From the NCBI RefSeq assembly GCF_018991925.1, contig NW_024744462.1:369501-433500 (forward strand): 64,000 nt of DNA, written 5' to 3'. Position numbers and translations under genes: made by a program. Shown one piece after another: positions 11,100-22,855 of this stretch. Position 1 is the stretch's first letter. Each line of letters opens with the position of its first letter. Origin of the DNA: Homarus americanus (taxonomy: Eukaryota > Arthropoda > Malacostraca > Decapoda > Nephropidae). Below the pieces are notes generated by a model. That model saw only the letters and a program-made list of their open reading frames with translations, was not told the DNA's origin and made no database searches.

Positions 11100-11475
11100 A
11101 TAGAGAGATCTTGCTTAATATTGTTCACTTATGAAAATTAATAACAACAACGACGGTTATCATACGAAGCTTAATGAATATTCATTTTGTTATTATTACA
11201 AACAATCCTGGAGCATCGTACATTATTAAAGGACCATGAATGCTAATTATCCCGTAATTTATACACGGATATAAATGTGATTTGTATGATACATTTTTAT
11301 TGGGGTTATTATCGTTGTTATTATGGAGAGGAGGTATTTTGCTTTCAATATATCTTCCCATTTAGGATGAGTAAGGCCTCTGTGTTTGTCTGTATATTAA
11401 ATAAATCCTCTTTTTTATTATCATATATAAATGTTGGCTTCAGGGATAATGGTTGAGTGTGTTGATATTTTACAC
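11100..11475. other. Unique AT-rich sequence; no gene seen
   Basis: No coding or RNA-gene signal was found. Confidence 0.5.
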
Positions 11476-11541
11476 AATTGCAGGGGAAAAATTGCACAGT
11501 TGCAGGGGAAAAAAAGGCACAATTGTAGGGGAAAAATTGGC
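11476..11541. repeat. Three copies of a TTGCAGGGGAAAAA-type unit
   Basis: TTGCAGGGGAAAAATTGCAC-like units repeat three times at about 22-27 bp spacing. Confidence 0.75.
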
Positions 11542-11619
11542 TTAACGTAATTGGTGGGGATTTTTTTATTTTAAGTCGACGCTGTGGGAACTTACGTAAG
11601 ACATAGTTTGGACGATTGG

Positions 11620-12070
11620 TGGTGTTTTAGATGTAGACATAGACATATTTTAGGGGAGTTGGTATGGCTATTGAAATATCCTTAGACACATTTTAGGGAT
11701 TAGTGTTATTTTAGACATACGTAGACATAATTGTCAAGGAGTGATATTATTTTAGACAGACAGAACTGACAGGGATTGATCTTCTTTTAGACATCGCCCC
11801 GAAAACCTAGACAGATAGACATGAGTGACGACTGGTGATGATATCTCAGACATCACCAGGGAAGGTTTGCAGACATAGCGGGGGGGGGGGAGGGGGTGAT
11901 TGATGAGGGCGTTGATGTCACCAGACACTAATGACGATCCAACTGACGTCACGAGGTCATAGAGAATAGTTATGGCTTTTTTGTGAGACATACTTATAAT
12001 ACTTTACACATTTTGAGACATACTTAGACATAATGAGGTATACTTAAAGGTAGTGATATGTATTTAGACA
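11620..12070. repeat. Degenerate TTTTAGACAT-type repeat region
   Basis: TAGACATA, TTTTAGACA and AGACATACTTA recur irregularly over about 450 bases. TGACGTCA occurs at 11944 and a G/A run at 11880-11897. Confidence 0.6.
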
Positions 12071-12116
12071 TGGTAAAGGCGCCCATACACCATATATGTG
12101 ATACTTTTATACACCA

Positions 12117-12318
12117 TATCCCCCCCTCCTCCCACCACCACTATCACCCCTCCAACATCATCACCACCCCTCCAACATCACCACCACCCCTCCACACCCA
12201 CAACCTCCCGATCACCCCAAAACCACCCCATCACCACCCCATCACCACCCCATCACCACCACCACTAGCCTCTCCCACCTCCCCCACTCCCTCCACTCCC
12301 CTCCCCTCCTCCCCACTG
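12117..12318. repeat. CCA/CCCT-rich tract
   Basis: CACCACCCC and CATCACCACC blocks. The Pro/His-rich frame is a repeat translation. Confidence 0.88.
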
Positions 12319-12429
12319 GCCAATATTCAGGAAGGGAGTCATGCAAAAGTGTTCTGTCTAGTTGGTATTCCGTAGGACTGTCGGCCGGCCCGAGTGATTT
12401 GTTGGGCGCAAGTGTTGATGAATGTGGTG

Positions 12430-12492
<63 letters not shown>
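12430..12492. repeat. (AG)14 joined to (TG)17
   Basis: AG repeat at 12430-12457 runs directly into TG repeat at 12458-12492. Confidence 0.93.
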
Positions 12493-12496
<4 letters not shown>

Positions 12497-13107
12497 CAGA
12501 GAGGCACCATAACACCCTCACCGATCCCCCCCTTTCAACCATCCCTCCTAACTCACCAACGACGACAACGTAACACAATGGACGACGACAAGTCAATACG
12601 GACGATGATGGCCACGTAACCCAATATTTACAGACGAACATTGACAGCGTCGTTGTGGAGTGATAATAACAGGGACTTTCCTCTGTCAGTTTAATATCGC
12701 TGAAAGCTTTTTTTTTTTTTTCTTTGACGCTCGTCCGTTCGTCCGTATGTCTCTAGCCGATAGATCTTTTGTAATGTCCGTCTTATGTGATTCCGGAACT
12801 GACGGATTTGTTGTCGAGTCAAAGGGAAGGAGAATATAAAAGGTTCCTGACGGTGTTTTTGACGATGTTTTTTGTCATTCACCCGAAATGGAGGAATTAA
12901 GACTTAGTATGATTGCCTGTTCTTCCCCTGGGCGGTAGTGACGTAGTAGATGGTCGTGTGTATGTCAGTTGGGACACTTGTAGGAGGGCGAGATGGCCGC
13001 GAGACGAGGCCATTGGCACACTGGGTACCTTGTTACACCACATTTGTGTCAGACTCGTGCCCGCCTGTCTAGCTTCGCCTCTTCCTTCATCACACCCAGT
13101 ATATGTT
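12493..13107. other. Unique sequence; no gene seen
   Basis: Contains a T-run at 12708-12720 and short open frames without recognisable domains. Confidence 0.5.
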
Positions 13108-13628
13108 CCAAGCGGGTCCTTCCCCTCCCTCTTCCCCTCCCTACCCCCTCCCTCCCACTCCCGCCACCAAGCTCCCCTCTCACAATCCCTTCTACCTCAC
13201 TTTTCCCCCTCATTTTCTAACACTGTATTGGCATCTTTCCTCTTTCACTCTCCTGCTTCCCTTCATCTCGTGGCTCGTGTCTCTACCTTCCTCACTGTGG
13301 CCCGAAATACATTTATATTTTTATCTCTCTCTCCACCTCCCCGTTTACCTCATGCTACTGCTTCTTTGGGTTCTTCTCTCTCTCTCTTTCCTTCCCTTCT
13401 CCCACGACCTCACCTTCCTCTCTTTTTTCCTCCCAGATTCTTCTTTTCTTTTGTTTTTCTTTCCCAGGTCCCTAACTCCCCTTTTCCTCCCTCCTGTCCT
13501 CTCTCTCTTTCCTTCTCTCCCTTCTTGATTCCTTCTTTTCCCATCTTTCCCTCCCTCGACCCTCCCATCCCTTTTCCTTTTCTCCTAGTTATCTCGTTCC
13601 TTCCTTCCTTCCTTCCTTCCTTCCTTCC
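13108..13628. repeat. Long polypyrimidine tract ending in (CTTC)n
   Basis: About 520 bases mostly C and T, with (CTTC)8 at about 13596-13628. It produces the long 306-codon open frame, whose Ser/Pro/Leu/Phe composition is that of the tract and not of a gene. Confidence 0.9.
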
Positions 13629-13919
13629 ATACCTCCAAACACTTCATTCCTGGACCAGATCAACTTCTGCATTGAAAAAAAGTAAACAAGAAGAATCTCA
13701 GTGGTTCTCGGATCCAACTTGTACTCGTCTTGCCGGAATAAATTCAGTGGGACTTAATTCAGATTTAAAAATAATCAATGGTGTTGGTTTGTGTTTAGTG
13801 AATCTTATATCATGGCTGACATTCTCAAGGTAAACAACAACACAATGTCAGGTGTTTAGAGTAGCCAAGCCTCACCTGTATTTACTCGGTCGATCACCTG
13901 TGTGGGTGTGTCATCAATC

Positions 13920-14225
13920 GCCCTCTTTGAAGACTGGAATAAGCGATAAGTTATTTACACGTTCATTCATCAGTTTCATATAACCTAGAGCACATAATAG
14001 GGGGGGAAGTTTTCATTTATTCATTAATGCTGTGACAATATTGAGTAAATTCTGAAGTATTTATATTTTCATTCATCAATGTTGCTAATACTCTTGAGTA
14101 AATATTGGAGTATTTTTACGGTCATTCATTAATTACATAGACACGTGAATACTACAGTGGAGTGTCTTAACGTTCACTCATCAGCATCACGAAAGACTGT
14201 ATTAAATTATGTGTTCATTTACCTC
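13920..14225. repeat. Degenerate ~50-bp tandem repeat (TTCATTCAT family)
   Basis: TTCATTCAT-like motifs recur near 13963, 14020, 14070, 14123, 14173 and 14213, separated by GAGTAAATT/GGAGTATTT-like segments, giving a period of about 50 bp. Confidence 0.7.
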
Positions 14226-16387
14226 TTCCCCTGTGTCCTTCAGCGACCTTGAAGAGAGACTTTCCTTTGCTTGAAAATTTTTAGAAGTTCGTGGTGCTGG
14301 GGCCAGACATTCATTAAATAATCATCCGCGCCCAACACTGCTTGCAACACAGTAAATATATTAGAGAGGCTGTCAGCAGAAAGGTGGGCAGTATCGTGAG
14401 CTTGCAACATGGCCAAGTAAGTTTTCTTCCATAAATTACAAAGTTTTTTTGTTGCATCGCTTTAAATATGACTTTTAACTTCCTACTAGACAAATTTTGT
14501 TTAGTATGTTATTTTTTTTTTATTGCAAGGCTGTAAAGGTGATATTTTTACTTGTAAGATATTTTTTGTTCTTGCACTAAAAGACAGTTTCCAACTCAGC
14601 GTCTAGACGAGTCGAATCCCTGGGAGCCCGCGCCAGGTAGGAGGCAAGACTCGAGTTCTCAAATGTTCGTGCTGTGAATTTCCCTCGTAACTTGAGACGT
14701 GAGAAGGTACTAAGCTGGCTGACTTAAGTTATAGCACATAAAAACGCCTGAAATGGCATCCAAATTAGACTGAGACTCTACCTTACCCAGACGCGTTCAC
14801 CTGGTATCAGCAGTTAGGGGACAAAATTACCCCTGAGTCTGTATCGTAAATAAATTCGTTCACTTATCACTTGAGAGACAAAATGATCGTACTACATCTT
14901 CGTGAATCCAGATCCTTTGTGGTCACACGGACATGATAGGAGTGTTGCTAATACCCTGGTTTATGGTGAGGTCCAGCCGTGACGGTCAGAGAGTAACACG
15001 TCACTCCATCCTATTCCAAGATGACCTTAAGACGCCCGTGTTGTAGCTGCCTGAAGGTCAAGGAAAAGGTTAATACCTGCAGGCATACCAGATAGGTACT
15101 GAGTATTAAGGACGGCCTCGTGTTCTCCATCACTCCAACCAAATTCTGACGGTAGTTGAAAGGTCAGTATTGATGCCTTAAGAGGGAGGTGGGCGAGAGA
15201 ACATCTCCTCTCTACGCTTCTCCATCCTACACTGATCATTGTTATTCCATCACAGTGTGTATTTCTGGGTTTAGTCTGTTTTAACTACACCCACACCTAG
15301 AACTACACCTTTAGTCTATTGTAAAAGCTATATTTTACTTTTATTAATTGCCTTTATAAATCTAAGTAGTTGTAATTATTAGTGTTGTTACTTTTTAGTA
15401 TAGTTTTATGACTGAACTTTTCCCCGAACGGTGCCAATATACCTGTCAGGTCACGTCGTCAGGCATGGTGTTGCGTTACCCTGGGAGACACCGCCTGATA
15501 TCCTTAGCCATTGTCTCATCCTTATTGCACTATTTCTGGAGGCACAGTGTCGCTCCTGAGGCCGCTGTACTGAAAGACAACACTGCACTATGGTCAAGTC
15601 AGTGTCCCGGGAGAGCAATATGGCTGGGGCAGTGTCCTTAACCCAGGCCGCCGTCGCTCGCCACCACTCCTTGGGTCTGTCAGCCTGAGCGAAACATGCA
15701 CAAGATTGAGGTCTCGAGAATTTGTTCTGCCATTCAATAAAACTTGAGAAATAAGTTCTTTTCTCAGAGGCAGCGCCTGAGGAATTTAATATTCCTCTCC
15801 AGATCCGTAAGGAAAAGCTTATTTCTATTTTATTGCAGTTGCATTTTTCCACATTTTGCACCGCCGGTATGATATATATACGTCGAGCAGCTGGAGTAAA
15901 GTAGTGGACGGAGCTAAATATCTAGAAATTTAATACTTGCAACATTCTTCACGGGATAATAAATAGGTGAAGCCGTCACCTGTCACCTTAATAACAGCCA
16001 GTGAGTGAGTCTTATGCGTCACACCTTAAACACAAACCTGTACGTCAACACACTCGTTCCAGAACACACCACAGGATTTAATAATGTTTTATAAGGAGTA
16101 CTGTAGCCTCGTTCCTTGTTGTGAATCTCTTTTTCAGCCTGGAGTGTTTGGATGTCTGGTTAGGTTAGGATGCCTGGTTCATTGTGGCGTTTAGTGGTGT
16201 TGTATTATATTGAGGAAGCTGGTTTAACTCTACAGGTGGCAGGGATTATGAAGGTGTAGAGTGGGAGGAAGTGTTACGTGTTGTAAGTAAAGGAAAGGAG
16301 TTACAATATTCGCCTCAGGTATAGGGAAGATGTCGCTATGGCAGGCTTTACTTTTCTAGTTTCTTTGGTAGAGATTGAAGCCTCATC

Positions 16388-16388
<1 letters not shown>
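14226..16388. other. 2.1 kb of unique sequence; no gene seen
   Basis: This is the longest low-repeat stretch in the first half. Open frames of 70-136 codons on both strands show no recognisable domain, conserved motif or clean splice pattern. ATGGCCAA/GTAAGT at 14409 resembles a tiny first exon but has no support. Confidence 0.5.
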
Positions 16389-16424
<36 letters not shown>

Positions 16425-16457
16425 ATACACACACACACACACGCGCGCGCGCGCGCG
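16389..16457. repeat. (CA)n joined to (CG)8 alternating tract
   Basis: CA repeats with two small interruptions run into CGCGCGCGCGCGCGCG at 16442-16457. Alternating purine-pyrimidine sequence with CG dinucleotides is a classic Z-DNA-forming sequence. Confidence 0.93.
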
Positions 16458-18027
16458 GACCAATCATCACACATAATGGTTATCGTCTCACACTGTCTAT
16501 CAACTCCGCTATCTGCCAACTTCCACACTTCTCCCCCTCCCCTCATTAACCCGTCTCCCCATTTCCATTTACCTCGACCTATCCAACTATCCAATTCCTC
16601 TTGATTGTTTACTGCTGAAGGGGACGACGAAGTACAAAGAACCCCTCGCTGCCTATGCTAAGGTCACTGCTTCGACCCACACGGCCTTCTTTTGGATCAG
16701 ATGCTTGGTATTCAGTGTGCTGTATCCGCACCGCCTCTAACTGCCTGTCTGATTTATGGGATCCACTCTTCTCCTCCTCCTCCATCATCTTACTGCCCCA
16801 TCCCCTCATTCACTTATTAAATTATCCTTCAATAATATCTTTATCTAATTTCTCCTATTCATTCTTCCAAGGTACTGGTTTATCCCTTCTTGTTCCCCCT
16901 GTTTCTTCTCTCACCGTTATCCAATTTCCCATTCTCTTGTCTCCTCCTGGATTAATCAGCCAATTTTCCCTCTCATCACCGTAATTCTCATTCCCTATTT
17001 TTCTCAGCTACAAAGGAGGGAAGTATAAAAGGCTTTAACCTATTTTTTCGACTTTGGGTAAATTTTTGGATTTTCCTCGTTTAATCAAAATCCCGAAGTG
17101 GATAAAAGTTAGTTTAATAGACTGAGTATCTGGAGTACGATGACTTTATCCCGTGAGTACGATGGGTTATTCCCGTGAGTACGATGACTTAACCACCTGA
17201 GTAACAGAGTCTTGTGGGATAAAGAATTGGGGGAATTAAAAGGCTATGGGGGGAAAATTTAAAGAGATGGAAAGGAATTTTGAGGGGAAAAATAAGAACT
17301 TGAAAGAAAACAAAGGGGAAAAAAACACGTTGGCTGGAGAAAGAGGAAAATAAAATGACAAATAAAACAAATCAAGCAAATATGATGAGACAAAAAAAGT
17401 TGATAAACATACATACAAAAATAGAGATAAAACAAAGAAAGAAGAAAGATAAGTAACACAGGAATAACTCTGGCCAGTTCTTAATTAAAGTGAAACAGGT
17501 AAGAGGATGTTAATTAAGAAGACGACAGGTAATCAGAATGGGGGGGGGGGCCAATATTTGTGTACAAGCATCCAGGTGGTAATTAGCTGACTCGTTTACC
17601 TGTGACACCTGGAGAGGGTATTGTGATTGTTTTGTGTGTGTGTGTGTGTGCGTGTGTGTAAGTCAGTCGGTCACTTAATGAATGAGACAGTTGTAAATTG
17701 TCAAAACGTAGTGGAATTGTTTGTTTCTTTACCCCCATGAGTGGCAATGACCCTCACGAGTACCAACAACCCTAGGTCAAGTTTTTAAAGGGAAACAATT
17801 AAAGAATCAAGGTCAAGAAGAAGCAAGAGACGAAAAAGATTTGCATCGAACCGGAATTTTTTTTTTTTTCTTTCCATTTTTATTCACCGGAGAAACAAGG
17901 TAGTGAGGCCAAGTTTGAAAGAATAGTGGAGAGGGAAGTTCGTTGGGTGTGTTCCGTATTGATTTAAGTGTGAATTGACAACTTGTGGGAAAGTATAGAG
18001 GCACAAAAGTTTCCCCTTGGGTACGAG

Positions 18028-18029
<2 letters not shown>
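16458..18029. other. Mixed sequence with weak pyrimidine (16.5-17.0 kb) and A-rich purine (17.22-17.46 kb) bias; no gene seen
   Basis: Includes a G10 run near 17541, (GT)n at 17633-17658 and a T run near 17858. GAGTACGATG recurs at 17132, 17156 and 17178. Open frames are compositional. Confidence 0.5.

Positions 18030-18066
<37 letters not shown>
18030..18066. repeat. (GT)18 microsatellite
   Basis: Pure GT repeat. Confidence 0.95.
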
Positions 18067-18074
18067 GGAAATTT

Positions 18075-18325
18075 ACAGCCAATCATCACGTAGCCTTAAA
18101 GCCAGCAGCTGCCAATCACACGCACTTATTCAAACACAACAGGTTCTCACGCACACCCATTCGTGCCTACCCACAAGCCAATCCCCGATCGCACAAAGAA
18201 CAAAAAAATATCCCTTCTCGGGCGGCTGGTCATTGAAAGCACATGCCAACCAATGACAGACGAATATTCAAACGCAGCAGCCAATGACAGACGCCTATTC
18301 AAACGCAGCAGCCAATCATAGCCTG
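18075..18325 (+). repeat. Degenerate ~31-bp repeat with CCAAT boxes (array 1)
   Basis: CCAAT occurs at 18079, 18112, 18178, 18250, 18281 and 18312, mostly as GCCAATCA or GCCAATGA. The last three are exactly 31 bp apart, and the unit also carries TATTCAAACGCAGCAG. The inverse strand reads GATTGGCTG, shared with the arrays at 25.3 kb and 34.5 kb. The core matches the NF-Y site (RRCCAATSR). Activity is inference. Confidence 0.75.
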
Positions 18326-18492
18326 TTATTGATACATTGTGAGGTAATTTGATTTCCCGGCAGCCAGCGAGTGACGGATTTGGCGCGGTATTATATTAGC
18401 GCTGGGCTTCCGCTGGTTGGTCCGCACTGCCGCCTGTGTCTTATGGTTAAATCAACGCCAATTTTGATGAGATTTGGCGAGATCTGGTGGAT

Positions 18493-18666
<174 letters not shown>

Positions 18667-19711
18667 TATCCATCTATTAATATAAACATATTTGAGCACT
18701 TTTGACTAGGAAATATTTTAGTGCCTTAAAACTTACGAAAGAGTGAGAGAGAAAGATTGAAGAGAGAGAGATCAGTTCACAGTGTGGTGTTGTAGTTACC
18801 GCCAGGTGTACTGCTGACCGGTCATACACCTGTTGTTAGTGCTGTTGATATTTGTTCACTCCCTGTAGAGAGGTCGAGAAATATTTTTGATTATTATATA
18901 ATGCCAACAGGTGATTATAAAGTGGGAGGATATTGGTACAGAAGTGGGCTAAGTGAGGCTGGGTGTAGGACAGTAGCGGTTCATGTGACGACAAGAGGAC
19001 AAGAGTCGCTAGATATGAAGACAGAACAAGACGAATCCACTAAGTAAGGATAAGAACCAAGGCTATAAAGTATAAGTAGCGTGGATATAAGTGGATAGGA
19101 GTATAAATGGCATGGATAGAAGTATACTAATGTGTGTACGATACTATGACCACATCGGTGTTGCCAGATCCCAGACATTGATTTATCGGAGGCTGCTCCC
19201 TGGCCCCAGTAATGTTGCCACCCACACCAAAACATTTCTCATTTTTCCTCTCATTTTTTTTAACCCAAATTTATCGTATTTTGTGGTATTAAAAATATAT
19301 TCATATCGTTATTTTGATATTTATTATTATTCTATTACCTAATGATATGAATTGATGTGGAAGATTTAAAAGTTGTGAAGGTACTTGTGTGGGGGTATCT
19401 AGCAACATTACGGATGGCATGTTTTTGTTTGGCTAGTTGTACGTTCGAGGTTACTTTAAAAAAAATTAATCGAAAACCTATTTAAAAACGTAAATATAAT
19501 CACTATTAGAATATTATTTAAGCAATATTTACGTTACTGATTTATTCAACCTAGTAATGTGAAATGCGCCAGTTAGTAAACATCTTAGGAGAAAAGGTGT
19601 TTGTAGGTCGTCTTGGAATTATGGACAAGAGGCATTAGTGGGGGAGGTATTTTACTCCCCAAACTTGACTGACAAAAGTTTAAGCCTTGTCATGAGAGAT
19701 GGAGGCTCGGT
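18667..19711. other. Unique AT-rich sequence; no gene seen
   Basis: A short block near 19075-19125 repeats GGATATAAGTGGATAGGAG-like motifs. No conserved coding signal. Confidence 0.5.
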
Positions 19712-19722
19712 TACACACACAC

Positions 19723-19757
<35 letters not shown>

Positions 19758-19810
19758 ACACACACACACACACACACACCACACACACACCCACACACAC
19801 ACACACACAC
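19712..19810. repeat. Interrupted (CA)n microsatellite
   Basis: CA repeats with GCAC and CCAC interruptions. Confidence 0.93.
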
Positions 19811-20073
19811 TTACTTTAATACCCAGATAAACAAATAGTGAAAAAACTAAAATAATACGAGAATTGATGAAAGAAATGAGAAAAGAGAAGGAAAGAAAGC
19901 AGGAAGTGAGGAAACGAGAACAATGATGAAAGTGAAAAGAGGAAGAAGAGAATAATTACAACGAGATGTGAAGAAACGAGAGGATTGGGAAAGGGAAAGA
20001 GAATGGATGTGAAGAGAAAGAGAGAAATTAATAAGAAACAAATCTTAAAGGAGAGAGGGAGACGAGGTAGATA

Positions 20074-20077
<4 letters not shown>

Positions 20078-20128
<51 letters not shown>

Positions 20129-20182
20129 TATCGATTTGTGAACAGAGGTAACTGGAGCATCTAAAGTCATACTGCTGGCGTC

Positions 20183-20238
<56 letters not shown>

Positions 20239-20319
20239 CAGTTAATGCCTGAATCTGTGTTTATAATTATGTATCTGTGTTTATTTTTTACGCGTATCCA
20301 CCTAATTATCCCTCTAACT

Positions 20320-20353
<34 letters not shown>
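20078..20353. repeat. (GA)24, (GT)24 and (AC)16 cluster
   Basis: GA at 20078-20125, GT at 20189-20236 and AC at 20321-20353. The GT and AC arms are complementary and separated by 84 bases. Confidence 0.94.
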
Positions 20354-20355
<2 letters not shown>

Positions 20356-20517
20356 CCACTTCACTTAAAATACATCTACTTTAACCTTACGAGAAGCCAA
20401 GTTGAGTACAGTATTGGATTGCCTTACTTGCCTCGCTAAGTGGGTTCTGGTCCTCACAATGACACACATCTTAACCCTGCTGAAGATATGTTGGTCTCAG
20501 TACCCCGTCCCTTACTG

Positions 20518-20525
20518 TGTTTATT

Positions 20526-20556
<31 letters not shown>

Positions 20557-20643
20557 TTATTATTATTATTTTTATTTTTATTTTTATTTTTATTTTTATT
20601 TTTATTTTTATTTTTATTATTGTTGTTGTTGTTGTTGTTGTTG
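20518..20643. repeat. Compound (TTA)n, (TTTTTA)n, (TTG)n repeat
   Basis: TTA triplets give way to TTTTTA hexamers and then to TTG triplets at 20622-20643, a stepwise change of repeat unit within one array. Confidence 0.93.
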
Positions 20644-21363
20644 AAAAATTATCACTTAAATTGAAAAAAAAAAATAATTGCTGCTCACGTTAACCAAAAT
20701 ATTAAACCAACAACTCACTCACTTTCCTTATAAAGCAGTAAACTTTTATTTCGTGTCTCCCTCAGTTACACAGAAAAATACGGATGTCTGAGTATGCGAC
20801 TATGAATAATGAATATAATGTCATGAAATATGTATAAATGCATTAAATAAATGTCTGAATAATTAAAAAAAAAGTGTTAAACAGCAGAGGTCCTGAATAT
20901 AAATTGTCATTTAGATGCCAGATGTTAGTGGTCGCTATGGCAGTTTTTCCCGCGCTTTTTCCCCGTGAGGCCGTGCGGGCTGACAGAGTTTGGCGACGTG
21001 ATAAATATTTTTTCTCTCTGTATCTGTACCGCACATATGTATATTTTCGTTGCCAGGAAATTGTTAAATTAATTGTTGAGTTGTGTTTTTAGTTACTAAG
21101 TTTGTCGGGGTATTATTTTTTTTAGTTTTATATAATGATAATATATTGAAGAATAAATTCAATGTATATGGATATCGCTTAATAGAAAGAAACGATACTA
21201 TTTTTTTCAGCTGTTGATCAATAAGATATAAAAATAATATATTTTACCATTGTGCGTTAGAGTAAAGGTCGCCTCTTGACAGTGGTTCTACGACTTGACA
21301 TTTAGTTTTCTCCCGAAACGCCAACTATTTAGAAGTCACGTCATTCATCAAGTCTAACATGTT

Positions 21364-21402
<39 letters not shown>

Positions 21403-21646
21403 CTTTTTAGGAAGCGATTTTTTTCATCATATAAGTGCACCTGGATCATCAAAGAAAACGAGAATTTATGGCTAACAGCAGATTTCATATTAACTGTTTT
21501 TTTAATGACTATTTAGTGAAATGATTAATAGAAAACTGTAAAAGATAGTCTACTTTACGGTAAAAAAAAATATATATATAAACATATACTGTATTGAAAT
21601 TCAAACAAGTTGTGAAGCGATCAGGAAGTGCTATCCGCTTGAGGTC
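20644..21646. other. Unique AT-rich sequence; no gene seen
   Basis: Includes a (CT)n tract at 21366-21402 and an E2F-like TTTTTCCCGCGC near 20944. No supported gene. Confidence 0.5.
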
Positions 21647-21714
21647 TGACGTCATCATCGAGCGCCGCTGACGTCATAGACTGGCGCCTACGTCACAGAC
21701 ATGTTATGACGTCA
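21647..21714. promoter_or_regulatory. Cluster of CRE palindromes (TGACGTCA) about 20 bp apart
   Basis: TGACGTCA is at 21647, 21669 and 21707, with CTACGTCA at 21688, giving start spacings of 22, 19 and 19 bp. The last box runs into ATTGG, an inverted CCAAT. TGACGTCA is the full CREB/ATF site. The motifs are plain; the regulatory role is inferred. Confidence 0.5.
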
Positions 21715-22226
21715 TTGGAGTTTTCCAGCCGACTGCAGGTACAAAGTGTTTTTATTATGCCACGAAGCTAACAGTGAGTGAATTAATGTTGATTATGACA
21801 CAGGTGAAGTATGTAAATGTTGGGGTATGTCTGAATGTTTGTATTTTTTTTTATATTTATACATATAGTAGAGTCTAAAATATATATATGTAGAGGAAGT
21901 AAACTAATACATATAATATTAAAAAAAAAATCTAAAATATCAGTTGGCTGTGACTGGACATCTCATTACAAATAAAGGAAAACATATCATAAGTTTGGAA
22001 AGAAGTCATATTGCCTCCCTCCCTCCCTCTCTCTACCCGCCTCGCCTCCCCCCAGCCCTCCCCCCAACACCCCACCATTACCCCTCCCCCATCACTCCAG
22101 CGCTGCTCACTAATTGGCAGGGACATTTTTCTCAGATTACTTGCATTCAGATCGTATTCTCTAAGATGACGGCTTGTACATGAGATTAAAAAGCTGCCGA
22201 CTCTTAGTGAATCACGTACAGTAGTG
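21715..22226. other. Unique sequence with a C-rich block at 22013-22100; no gene seen
   Basis: The pyrimidine block yields Pro/Ser-rich frames only. Confidence 0.5.
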
Positions 22227-22244
22227 TTATTGTTATTGTTATTA

Positions 22245-22293
<49 letters not shown>
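22227..22293. repeat. (TTA/TTG)n microsatellite
   Basis: TTATTGTTA start, then pure TTA. Confidence 0.95.
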
Positions 22294-22294
<1 letters not shown>

Positions 22295-22499
22295 AATATT
22301 CATAAAACTAAGTATTTCTCATTTTCTTTCCCAGGTGAGAATGGTGGAGGGTAGGCCATAGTATTTACAACCCCGGGCCCTGTGAGTGAGTATGAGAGTG
22401 AGTTGACTATAGGAGGCTTGTCTTCGGCCATAACAAACTGAAATATAGATGTTTATGATTGTTTAGTTGTGTGTATATTGATTTTGTTTATTCTCTTTG

Positions 22500-22855
22500 T
22501 GTTTTGTTTTGTTTTCTCTTCTCTTATTTCTCTTCCTCTCCTCTATTCTGTATCGTAATTTATTTCTCTTCCTCCTGCTCCACCTCCTTCCTTTTTTCTA
22601 TATCCTGCTTTTTTTCTTTCATTTTTTTCTATTTCTCCTTCCTCTTCCTCTCGTTTCTCCTCTTCCTATCCTTTCTCTTCCTCTTTCCATCCGTTGTCTT
22701 CCTGTCTCCCCATTCTCCTTCTCTTCTTTCTCCTCTTCGTTCCCTGCATCCTTGCATTCCCTTATCAACATCCTCCTCCTCACCCCCCCCTCCCCCCTTC
22801 CTCTCTCCTCCCCCTCTCCTTCCCTCCTCCGCCATCCATAAACAAATCCCCCTCA
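22500..22855. repeat. Polypyrimidine tract leading into the 22-bp array
   Basis: CT-rich with TTTTC and CTCCTC blocks. Confidence 0.85.

Noticed and set aside
12913..13833. 306-codon plus-strand open frame
   Set aside because: Most of it is the 13.1-13.6 kb pyrimidine tract, and the unique ends show no recognisable domain.
13812..13834. Possible short exon ATGGCTGACATTCTCAAG/GTAAAC
   Set aside because: Six codons with a donor-like end but no supporting upstream promoter or conserved protein.
14409..14421. Possible tiny first exon ATGGCCAA/GTAAGT
   Set aside because: Good start and donor context but only three codons, with no promoter and no matching acceptor. Likely chance.
15451..15861. 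136-codon minus-strand frame in unique sequence
   Set aside because: No domain, motif or transposase signature. Two other frames in the same area are also open.
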